NCBI GenBank assembly: GCA_023392975.1
Contig: JAEWNA010000034.1
Coordinates: 1 to 5,930 of the forward strand
Length of the DNA: 5,930 bases
Origin: Pseudomonadota bacterium
GTDB lineage: Bacteria; Pseudomonadota; Gammaproteobacteria; Xanthomonadales; Xanthomonadaceae
Direction: 5' to 3'
The notes below the pieces were generated by a model. It did no database searches. It had not been told where the DNA came from and worked only from the letters and a program-made list of their open reading frames with translations. A program made the translations under genes and the position numbers. This document shows, piece after piece, positions 1 to 5,042 of this stretch. Every line of letters starts with the position of its first letter. Positions within the stretch are counted from its first letter, which is position 1.

Positions 1-333
1 GGGCTTCTTGGCGTAGGCGCTGCACCAGCCCTTCGCGACGACCGAGTTCTTCGGGAAGATCGTGCACGGGCCGGAAGCGGAACCGGCGGCGCCCTTGTAG
101 AAGTTGCAATTGGCGCAGCTGCTGCCCGGCTTGAACGCGGCGTGCTTCGCCTGGGCGGCGTTTTCGACGTAACCCAGCGCCTTGGCGGTGGCGTCGGTGG
201 GCGAGAGCTTCGGCAGCGCGGCGGGGGCCGGCGCGGCGGCGCCCGCCTTCAACGAATGCAGCGCGACCGGCGCGGTGGCCGCGGCGACGACGGCGATGGT
301 CAGGAAACGGCGACGGGAAGCATCGTGGGACAT
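1..333 (-). CDS. High-potential iron-sulfur protein (HiPIP), Tat-exported, 3' end cut by window
   Basis: HiPIPs are small periplasmic [4Fe-4S] electron carriers that shuttle electrons between the bc1 complex and terminal oxidases or photosynthetic reaction centres. Reading the minus strand from ATG at 333 gives 111 codons open to the window edge. The N-terminus has a twin-arginine signal (S-R-R-R-F-L at residues 6-11) followed by an Ala-rich hydrophobic stretch to about residue 35. The mature part carries the family's ALGY motif with its conserved Tyr (Y55) and four cluster cysteines, C73, C76, C90 and C104 (CxxC-x13-C-x13-C), within CANCNFY, GPCTIFP and KGWCSAY contexts. The length already matches a complete HiPIP precursor, so only a residue or two and the stop should be missing. 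No strong Shine-Dalgarno precedes the ATG. The gene is divergent from the mtn run and functionally unrelated to it. The family assignment is secure; the redox partner is unknown. Confidence 0.95.
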   Translation of the reverse strand, partial: MSHDASRRRFLTIAVVAAATAPVALHSLKAGAAAPAPAALPKLSPTDATAKALGYVENAAQAKHAAFKPGSSCANCNFYKGAAGSASGPCTIFPKNSVVAKGWCSAYAKKP

Positions 334-535
334 GGCAGGTACCGTGGCTTGTGGGAATGATGGAAGTGAAAGTAACCGGGCCATCGCGGTCGCGTCCTTG
401 CGCTGGGTCAATCCCGAGTGACTTGAAGCGGACCGCATGACCTTGGACAGGCCCGCATGCTAGCAGCGGCATGGAAAACGTGAGTCAACGCGAATCGTTC
501 GCATTCCGGCAGTCGCCGCACCGCAGCACTCCGGC

Positions 536-541
536 TATCCT
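536..541 (+). promoter_or_regulatory. Possible -10 box upstream of the class II aldolase gene
   Basis: TATCCT in a GGCTATCCTG context lies 29 bases before the aldolase ATG and resembles the GCTACACT-type -10 box seen upstream of mtnB. No convincing -35 sits 16-18 bases upstream. The rest of the 334-570 gap holds nothing else I can support, apart from a TTGACC on the minus strand (406-411) that lacks a matching -10. Confidence 0.25.
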
Positions 542-570
542 GCTCGCCCGTTTCACGCCGCGAATCCCGC

Positions 571-1230
571 ATGCAGGACCATGAACGCGCCGCCCGGCAA
601 TCGCTGATCGACCGCTGCTGCGACATGAACGCCAGCGGGCTGTCGATCGGCAAGTCCGGCAACGCCAGCCTGCGCTGGGGCGACGGCCTGCTGATCACGC
701 CCACCGGCCGCGCCTACGATCGCCTGCAACCGGAAGACATCGTCTATCTCGATGCCGACGGCGGTTGCCCGCCGGGCCAGCTGATCCCGTCCAGCGAGTG
801 GCGCTTCCACTGCGACATCCTGCAGGCGTTCCCGCGCACGAACGCGGTCGTGCACGTGCACTCGACCTACGCCACCGCGCTCGCCTGCCTGGGGCTGGGG
901 ATTCCCGCCTTCCACTACATGGTCGCGGTGGCCGGCGGCGCGCGGATCCCCTGCGCCGAGTACGCCACCTTCGGCACGCCCGAGCTCTCCGCCAACGTGC
1001 TGCACGCGCTCGACGGCGGCCATCGCGCCTGCCTGATGGCGAACCACGGCCAGGTCGCCACCGGCGCCACGCTCGCCGAGGCCTACGCGCTGGCGCAGGA
1101 AGTCGAGAACCTCGCCCGGCAATACCTGCTGGCGCGCAGCCTCGGCCCGACCCGCGACCTGCCGGACGACGAGATGGCGCGCGTGATCGAGAAGTTCCGC
1201 AGCTACGGCCAGCAGCGCTCGGACGACTGA
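571..1230 (+). CDS. FucA/Ald2-like class II aldolase (219 aa)
   Basis: This is a metal-dependent class II aldolase of the AraD/FucA/adducin superfamily, which cleaves sugar phosphates to dihydroxyacetone phosphate plus an aldehyde in the cytoplasm. It resembles L-fuculose-1-phosphate aldolase over its full length: the phosphate-binding GKSGNASLR (27-35) and TPTGR (43-47), the SSEWRFH block with catalytic Glu E76, the HVH zinc ligands H95 and H97, Y116 in the HYMVAVAGG block, third His ligand H159 in ANHGQ, and the C-terminal FRSYG with Y212, equivalent to FucA's mobile catalytic tyrosine. The start at 571 aligns with the FucA N-terminus; no clear Shine-Dalgarno is visible. No fucose genes are nearby. 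It lies 79 bases upstream of mtnB in the same direction, which favours a substrate such as 5-methylthioribulose-1-phosphate or 5-deoxyribulose-1-phosphate (Ald2-type activity). That specificity is inferred, not shown by the sequence. Confidence 0.9.
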   Translation: MQDHERAARQSLIDRCCDMNASGLSIGKSGNASLRWGDGLLITPTGRAYDRLQPEDIVYLDADGGCPPGQLIPSSEWRFHCDILQAFPRTNAVVHVHSTYATALACLGLGIPAFHYMVAVAGGARIPCAEYATFGTPELSANVLHALDGGHRACLMANHGQVATGATLAEAYALAQEVENLARQYLLARSLGPTRDLPDDEMARVIEKFRSYGQQRSDD

Positions 1231-1296
1231 ACGGCCGCATGCCCGTCGGGAATGAGCGTCCGACCGGCGTGCATGATCCCGGCACGCCCCAGCCGC

Positions 1297-1302
1297 TACA
1301 CT
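1297..1302 (+). promoter_or_regulatory. -10 box of a probable leaderless mtnB promoter
   Basis: TACACT in the context GCTACACTGCGCGGC ends 7 bases before the A of the mtnB ATG at 1310. Normal -10 to start-site spacing would put transcription initiation at or next to that A, giving a leaderless or nearly leaderless mRNA. Consistent with this, no Shine-Dalgarno precedes mtnB. The -35 region is not recognisable. This element would separate mtnB transcription from the upstream aldolase, although readthrough is also possible. Confidence 0.5.
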
Positions 1303-1309
1303 GCGCGGC

Positions 1310-1945
1310 ATGAACGCCCCCGCCTTCGACCACAATCTCTACGCCGGCTGCGCCGCCCAGATCGTCTCGCACACCCGCGAACTCGCCGCCAAGGGCTGGA
1401 CGCCCGCGACCGCCGGCAATTTCTCGATCCGGATGGACGCCGACCGCGCCGCGATCACCATCTCCGGCAAGGACAAGGGCCGGCTGACCGAAGCCGACAT
1501 CATGGTCGTCGACATGGACAACCGCCCGGTCGCCACCCATCACCGGCCGTCCGCCGAGACCGCCCTGCACACCCACCTCTACCGCCGCTTTCCGGATGTC
1601 GGCGCCGTCCTGCACACCCATTCGCCGACCCAGACCATCGCCGGCCTGCTCTACGCGCCGCAAGGCCGCGTCCGCCTCGAAGGCTACGAGCTGTTCAAGG
1701 CCCTGCGCGGCCACACCACCCACGAGAAGACCTTCGACCTGCCGGTGGTCCCGAACTCGCAGGACATGGACGAACTGATCGTCAGCGTCGACGCGGTGCT
1801 CACCGAGCCCAACACCTGGGGCTACCTGATCGCCGGCCACGGCCTGTACGCCTGGGGCCAGGACATCGCCGAGGCCCGTCGCCACCTCGACGCCTTCGAG
1901 TTCATGCTCGGCTGCGAGCTGGAGATGCGCCGCCTGCGCGGGTGA
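1310..1945 (+). CDS. mtnB: Methylthioribulose-1-phosphate dehydratase MtnB
   Basis: MtnB dehydrates 5-methylthioribulose-1-phosphate to 2,3-diketo-5-methylthiopentyl-1-phosphate in the methionine salvage pathway. The 211-residue protein has the class II aldolase fold: TPATAGNFSIR near residues 31-41, SGKDKGRL (52-59), the PSAETALHTHLYR block (80-92), zinc ligands H102 and H104 in LHTHSPTQT, E127 in the GYELFKAL segment (position of the catalytic Glu in the mammalian homologue APIP), and the third zinc ligand H177 in AGHGLYAWG. Length and motifs are typical of bacterial MtnB, with no missing key residue. It shares its superfamily with the upstream aldolase, but its motifs (SGKDKG, HTHLYRR, GYELFK, GLYAWG) mark it as the dehydratase. 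MtnD follows after a 114-base gap on the same strand, so the two are probably co-transcribed. Confidence 0.95.
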   Translation: MNAPAFDHNLYAGCAAQIVSHTRELAAKGWTPATAGNFSIRMDADRAAITISGKDKGRLTEADIMVVDMDNRPVATHHRPSAETALHTHLYRRFPDVGAVLHTHSPTQTIAGLLYAPQGRVRLEGYELFKALRGHTTHEKTFDLPVVPNSQDMDELIVSVDAVLTEPNTWGYLIAGHGLYAWGQDIAEARRHLDAFEFMLGCELEMRRLRG

Positions 1946-1959
1946 TCCCCACGCCGCAG

Positions 1960-1981
1960 CCGCGCGTCCGCGGGAGCGCGG
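1960..1981 (+). other. Small GC hairpin in the mtnB-mtnD gap
   Basis: CCGCGC (1960-1965) is complementary to GCGCGG (1976-1981), with a 10-base loop that itself contains CCGCGG. There is no T-run after it, so it is not a standard intrinsic terminator. It may be an mRNA-processing or stability element, or chance in GC-rich DNA. Confidence 0.2.
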
Positions 1982-2059
1982 ATTCCCCAGAAACGCATTG
2001 AACCGCCCTGCCCCCTGCCCCATGATCGGCGGACCCACGTCCTGCCCGGAACACCGCCC

Positions 2060-2617
2060 ATGAGCCGCCTGCGCCTCTTCGCCGACGACCGCCCCGACGC
2101 CCCGCTGTCGGTCATCCACGACCACGCTGGCATCGCCGCCGAACTGGCGAAGATCGGCGTCGATTTCGAGCGCTGGGAGGCCGCACAGCCGATCGTCCCG
2201 GGCGATGCGCCGGAGACGATCATCGAAGCCTATCGCGCCGACATCGACCGGATCAGCGCCGAGCGCAACTTCATCACCATCGACGTGGTGAGCATCGCCC
2301 CGGACAACCCGAACCGCGATGCGATGCGCGCCAAGTTCCTCGACGAACACATCCACAAGGAAGACGAGGTCCGCTTCTTCGTCGCCGGCTCGGGCCTGTT
2401 CGACCTGCACGTCGACGGCAAGGTCTACGAAGTGCTGTGCGAGGCCGGCGACCTGATCTCCGTGCCCGACGGCGCGACCCACTGGTTCGACATGGGCCCG
2501 GAACCGAGCTTCGTCGCCATCCGCTTCTTCCAGCAGCCCGACGGCTGGGTCGGCCACTTCACCGGCACCGACATCGCACAGCGGTTTCCGAGGTATGAGG
2601 TCGGGGCGGTGGGCTGA
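2060..2617 (+). CDS. mtnD: Acireductone dioxygenase MtnD (ARD)
   Basis: MtnD is a cupin-fold metalloenzyme that oxidises the acireductone 1,2-dihydroxy-3-keto-5-methylthiopentene. The Fe form gives 4-methylthio-2-oxobutanoate plus formate, the penultimate step of methionine salvage; the Ni form gives an off-pathway product with CO. The 185-residue protein shows the diagnostic ligand set H97, H99, E103 (EHIHKEDEVRFF) and H141 (VPDGATHWFD), each one residue after the Klebsiella ARD ligands H96, H98, E102 and H140. The GLFDLHVDGKVY strand pair and the C-terminal RFFQQPDGWVGHFTG block are also typical. The metal cannot be read from sequence. The start at 2060 gives the normal N-terminus; only a weak GGA lies upstream. 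The gene ends at the edge of the AT-richer insert and would ordinarily be followed by mtnC. Confidence 0.96.
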   Translation: MSRLRLFADDRPDAPLSVIHDHAGIAAELAKIGVDFERWEAAQPIVPGDAPETIIEAYRADIDRISAERNFITIDVVSIAPDNPNRDAMRAKFLDEHIHKEDEVRFFVAGSGLFDLHVDGKVYEVLCEAGDLISVPDGATHWFDMGPEPSFVAIRFFQQPDGWVGHFTGTDIAQRFPRYEVGAVG

Positions 2618-2636
2618 AGATCGCCGTCTTTCAGCC
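2612..2636 (+). terminator. Hairpin overlapping the mtnD stop codon (possible terminator or attenuator)
   Basis: GGCTGAA (2612-2618) is perfectly complementary to TTCAGCC (2630-2636). Two further pairs (GA with TC) form across one bulged T, leaving a six-base loop TCGCCG. The 5' arm contains the mtnD TGA stop. No run of T follows, so intrinsic termination would be weak; a role in 3'-end protection or partial attenuation before the inserted gene is equally possible. Confidence 0.35.
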
Positions 2637-2670
2637 GTGCACATGACCGTCGGCGGAGAAAAAATCTGGA

Positions 2671-2676
2671 CACAAT
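2671..2676 (+). promoter_or_regulatory. -10 box of a probable leaderless promoter for the inserted gene
   Basis: CACAAT in the context GGACACAATAGGCGC ends 6 bases before the ATG at 2683. This is nearly the same geometry as the TACACT box ahead of mtnB, and again there is no Shine-Dalgarno, so the transcript would start at or very near the A of ATG. A G-A-rich tract (2656-2664) lies upstream; a consensus -35 is not visible. Confidence 0.4.
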
Positions 2677-2682
2677 AGGCGC

Positions 2683-3279
2683 ATGAAAAAAACAATTTCA
2701 GAGCAAATTTTCGAGGATTTTTGCGCCCAGAATCGCGTAGATTTTCAGCGCATCCCTGAAAGCTCCGAAAAAACGCCTGACTATCACATTCAAATCGATG
2801 GGGCAGCGATAGCTGTAGAGATCAAGCAACTAGAAAAAATGAGTGGATTCAACACTCTTGGCGTATCGTCAAGGACAGTTGGATCTCATGTTCGGAAACA
2901 AATTTCGGAGGCGCGCGGGCAAATGCAGTCCGCAGCCAAAGTAGGTATCCCAAGCATTCTCCTGATACACAACGCAACCGATCCATTGCAACTTTTTGGC
3001 ACAGAGCAGCACGACTTCATCTGCGCTATGTACGGTGACCTCACTATCCGGATCGGCCTCCGCGATCTAAGAAAAAGCGAATCCTTTCATGGAAGAAACG
3101 CAAAAATCCGATTTGACACGAACACCTCATTTAGCGGTGTCGGGCACCTCAAAAAAGATCGAGCAGGCGTCAAAATTACAGTCTATGAAAACGTCTATGC
3201 AGCCCACCCCTTGCCTTTTGACTCACTTCCTTCTTGCATCGAAGTTGTTCGAATAACGATCGAAGCCGCCGCCGACTGA
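2683..3279 (+). CDS. AT-rich orphan protein with a PD-(D/E)XK nuclease-like signature
   Basis: I do not recognise a named family for this 198-residue protein. Near its N-terminus it shows the order of elements expected of the PD-(D/E)XK (restriction-endonuclease-like) fold: an acidic helix with E7 and E11 (SEQIFEDFCAQ), then P32-D33 in KTPDYHIQI, a beta turn, and E46-I-K48 in IAVEIKQLE. That gives PD-x12-ExK, with hydrophobic strands on both sides. An amphipathic helix (about 69-88, RKQISEARGQMQSAA) and a strand (IPSILLIHN, about 92-100) follow, as in the alpha-beta core of these nucleases. There is no signal peptide or membrane segment. Base composition is 40-47% GC in the two 60-base rows I counted, against about 65% in a row of mtnD, and it uses AAA, AGA, ATA and CTA codons rare in its neighbours. 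It lies between mtnD and mtnC with no link to methionine salvage, so it is probably horizontally acquired. DNA cleavage, perhaps in defence, is inference. Confidence 0.7.
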   Translation: MKKTISEQIFEDFCAQNRVDFQRIPESSEKTPDYHIQIDGAAIAVEIKQLEKMSGFNTLGVSSRTVGSHVRKQISEARGQMQSAAKVGIPSILLIHNATDPLQLFGTEQHDFICAMYGDLTIRIGLRDLRKSESFHGRNAKIRFDTNTSFSGVGHLKKDRAGVKITVYENVYAAHPLPFDSLPSCIEVVRITIEAAAD

Positions 3280-3342
3280 TTACCCCGCCAATTTCCGCAA
3301 AGTCACGGCCATCAAAGCGGATAAATCCAAGACGCCGATATC

Positions 3343-4038
3343 ATGCTCATCCTCACCGACATCGAAGGCACCACCTCCTCCATCTCGTTCGTGAAGGACG
3401 TGCTGTTCCCGTATGCGCGGCGGGCGTTGCCCGGGTTCGTGCAGGCGCGCGGGCAGGAACCGGAGGTGCGCCGCTGGCTGGACACGGTGGCGACCGAGCA
3501 TGGCGCGATCTGCGACGACGGCGTGATCGTCGAGATCCTGCAGGGCTGGATCGACGAGGATCGCAAGCACACGGCGCTGAAGGCGCTGCAGGGCATGATC
3601 TGGCAGGACGGCTACCGCAGCGCCGATTTCACCGCGCACATCTATCCCGACGCCGCGATGCAGCTGCGCGCCTGGCATGCCGCCGGCTTCCCGCTGGCGG
3701 TGTATTCCTCGGGCTCGGTGCCGGCGCAGAAGCTGTTCTTCGGCCACAGCGACGCCGGCGACCTCACCGGGCTGTTCGATGCGTGGTTCGACACCGAGGT
3801 CGGGCACAAGCGCGAGGCCGGCAGCTACCGCACCATCGCGCAGCGGCTGGGCCGCGCGCCGGACACCATCCTGTTCCTCTCCGACGTGGTCGAGGAACTG
3901 GACGCCGCCCGCGAGGCCGGGATGCGCACGGTGCTGGTCGATCGCCTCGACGACTACCCGATGCCCCGCCTCGGCGAGGCGACCCACGGCCACCGCCGCG
4001 TCGAGCGTTTCGACGCCATCGACCCCGAAGCCCCGTAG
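3343..4038 (+). CDS. mtnC: Enolase-phosphatase E1 MtnC
   Basis: MtnC is a bifunctional HAD-superfamily enzyme that enolises 2,3-diketo-5-methylthiopentyl-1-phosphate and then removes the phosphate, making the acireductone substrate of MtnD. All HAD motifs are visible in the 231 residues: motif I as D6-I-E8-GTTSS (the D-x-E version typical of E1 enzymes), the helical cap with FVKDVLFPYAR (16-26) and IWQDGYRSADF (86-96), motif II S122-S123-G124 in VYSSGSVPAQK, motif III K156 in GHKREAGSYR, and motif IV S180-D181 in FLSDVVEELDAA. Length is normal. The ATG at 3343 starts directly at the first beta strand, as in the family; no Shine-Dalgarno is visible. The 63-base leader (about half GC) has no clear promoter beyond an AT patch at 3320-3326. 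The peptidase gene begins 4 bases after its stop. Confidence 0.96.
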   Translation: MLILTDIEGTTSSISFVKDVLFPYARRALPGFVQARGQEPEVRRWLDTVATEHGAICDDGVIVEILQGWIDEDRKHTALKALQGMIWQDGYRSADFTAHIYPDAAMQLRAWHAAGFPLAVYSSGSVPAQKLFFGHSDAGDLTGLFDAWFDTEVGHKREAGSYRTIAQRLGRAPDTILFLSDVVEELDAAREAGMRTVLVDRLDDYPMPRLGEATHGHRRVERFDAIDPEAP

Positions 4039-4042
4039 CGCC

Positions 4043-5011
4043 ATGCGCCCCCTGCCGTTCGCCGCCCTGCTCCTCTCGCTCTGCCTCGTCGGCCTCGCGC
4101 ACGCGCGCGGGCTGCCCGACCCCGATCTCCGCGAACGCGACCGGCAGCGGCTCGACGCGGCGCTGTCCGCGCTCGCGCCGCAGCGCCCCGGGCAGCCGGA
4201 CCTGTACGCGATCGGCTTCGGCGGCGACAGCGAGGAGAACGTGTTCCGCAACGAAGCGGCGTACTTCGAGCGGCTGATGGACGAGCGCTTCGGTGCGAAG
4301 GGCCGCACGATCGCGCTGATCAACCATGCCGACAGCCTCGGTGCGCTGCCGCATCCGCTGGCGACGCCGGACAACCTGCGTGCCACGCTGGCGGCGATGG
4401 GCAAGGCGATGGATCCGGACCAGGACGTCCTGCTGCTGTTCATGACGATGCACGGCACGCCGCAGCACCAGCTGCTGCTGCGGATGGCGCCGAAGTACAT
4501 CGACGTGATCGACCCGACCTGGCTGCGCAAGGCGCTGGACGACGCCGGCATCCGCAACCGCGTGCTGGTGATCTCGGCCTGCTATTCCGGCGGGTTCGTG
4601 CCGCTGCTCAAGGACGATCACGCGCTGGTGATCACCTCCGCGCATCGCAACCGGCCCTCGTTCGGCTGCGGCGCGGATTCGGATGCGACCTACTTCGGCC
4701 GCGCCTACCTGGCGGAAGCCCTGAACGCGACCACCGACTTCGCGGACGCCTTCGAGCGGGCGAAGCAGCGGATCGCCGAACGCGAGCGCGAGGAAGGCTT
4801 CAAACCTTCGCGCCCGCAGATCGCGATCGGCAAGGCCATCGTGCCGACGCTCGACGCGTGGCGCACGCAGCTGGCGCCGGGTCCGGCGATCGCTTATGCC
4901 GCGCCGACACAGCCCGCGAAACCCGTTGACGCGGGCACCGCGACGAACGCCGACGCGACCGCGAGCGCGCCCGTCGTTCCGCCCGCGGCCCGCAACCGCA
5001 AGAAGCGCTGA
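4043..5011 (+). CDS. Secreted C13 (legumain-like) family cysteine peptidase
   Basis: The 322-residue protein belongs to the Peptidase_C13 group of the caspase/legumain clan CD, cysteine peptidases that usually cleave after Asn or Asp. It begins with a Sec signal peptide: R2, hydrophobic core AALLLSLCLVGL, and a probable cut after A19-H20-A21. The core has the YAIGFGGDSEENVFRNE segment (55-71), a strand plus catalytic His in LLLFMTMHGTP (H137), and a strand plus catalytic Cys in VLVISACYSGGF (C180); spacing and flanks fit clan CD. A C-terminal tail from about residue 279 is rich in Ala, Pro and Thr and ends in the basic RNRKKR. I chose the ATG at 4043 because it gives a clean signal peptide; earlier in-frame ATGs lie inside mtnC. 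It is 4 bases after the mtnC stop, suggesting translational coupling, though no link to methionine salvage is known to me. Substrate unknown. Confidence 0.85.
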   Translation: MRPLPFAALLLSLCLVGLAHARGLPDPDLRERDRQRLDAALSALAPQRPGQPDLYAIGFGGDSEENVFRNEAAYFERLMDERFGAKGRTIALINHADSLGALPHPLATPDNLRATLAAMGKAMDPDQDVLLLFMTMHGTPQHQLLLRMAPKYIDVIDPTWLRKALDDAGIRNRVLVISACYSGGFVPLLKDDHALVITSAHRNRPSFGCGADSDATYFGRAYLAEALNATTDFADAFERAKQRIAEREREEGFKPSRPQIAIGKAIVPTLDAWRTQLAPGPAIAYAAPTQPAKPVDAGTATNADATASAPVVPPAARNRKKR

Positions 5012-5020
5012 TGCCGCGAA

Positions 5021-5040
5021 CGCCGATCGGTCGATCGGTG
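5021..5040. terminator. Palindrome between convergent stop codons, possible bidirectional terminator
   Basis: CCGATCG (5023-5029) and CGATCGG (5032-5038) form an inverted repeat around GT. The stem extends by a G-U and a C-G pair to 5021 and 5040. It lies in the 31-base gap between the peptidase stop (5011) and the stop of the convergent YdeI-family gene (5043), where a two-way terminator is expected. No T-run occurs on either side and the loop is very tight, so function is uncertain. Confidence 0.35.
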
Positions 5041-5042
5041 CG

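Noticed and set aside
383..411. A minus-strand promoter for the HiPIP gene using TTGACC (406-411) as -35
   Set aside because: At 17-base spacing the -10 position reads CGCGAT, which matches the consensus poorly, so I do not call it.
142..421. Small plus-strand open frames across the HiPIP gene and its upstream gap
   Set aside because: They are antisense to the HiPIP coding sequence, Gly/Arg- or Ala-rich, with no ribosome binding site or motif.
1231..1309. A riboswitch or attenuator between the aldolase and mtnB
   Set aside because: The 79-base gap has only short 3-4 bp pairings and no recognisable SAM-type core, and the predicted mtnB transcript starts at its ATG, leaving no leader to fold.
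695..2695. A 666-codon open frame on the minus strand opposite the aldolase, mtnB and mtnD
   Set aside because: It is the antisense shadow of three well-recognised plus-strand genes in GC-rich DNA. The translation is Arg/Ala/Gly/Val-rich without domains, and its start lies in the insert's promoter region.
3257..3342. A short plus-strand frame over the mtnC leader that could be the tail of a lost gene
   Set aside because: It has no start codon, is too short to identify, and continues out of frame into mtnC; chance openness is the simpler explanation.
3677..4042. An N-terminal extension of the C13 peptidase starting inside mtnC
   Set aside because: The extension is in frame but lies wholly inside mtnC, is Arg/Ser/Ala-rich, and would bury the clean signal peptide that starts at 4043.
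3280..4557. A 425-codon minus-strand open frame opposite mtnC and the peptidase
   Set aside because: It is a shadow of MtnC and the C13 peptidase, both of which have intact catalytic motifs. The antisense protein has low-complexity composition and no recognisable motif.
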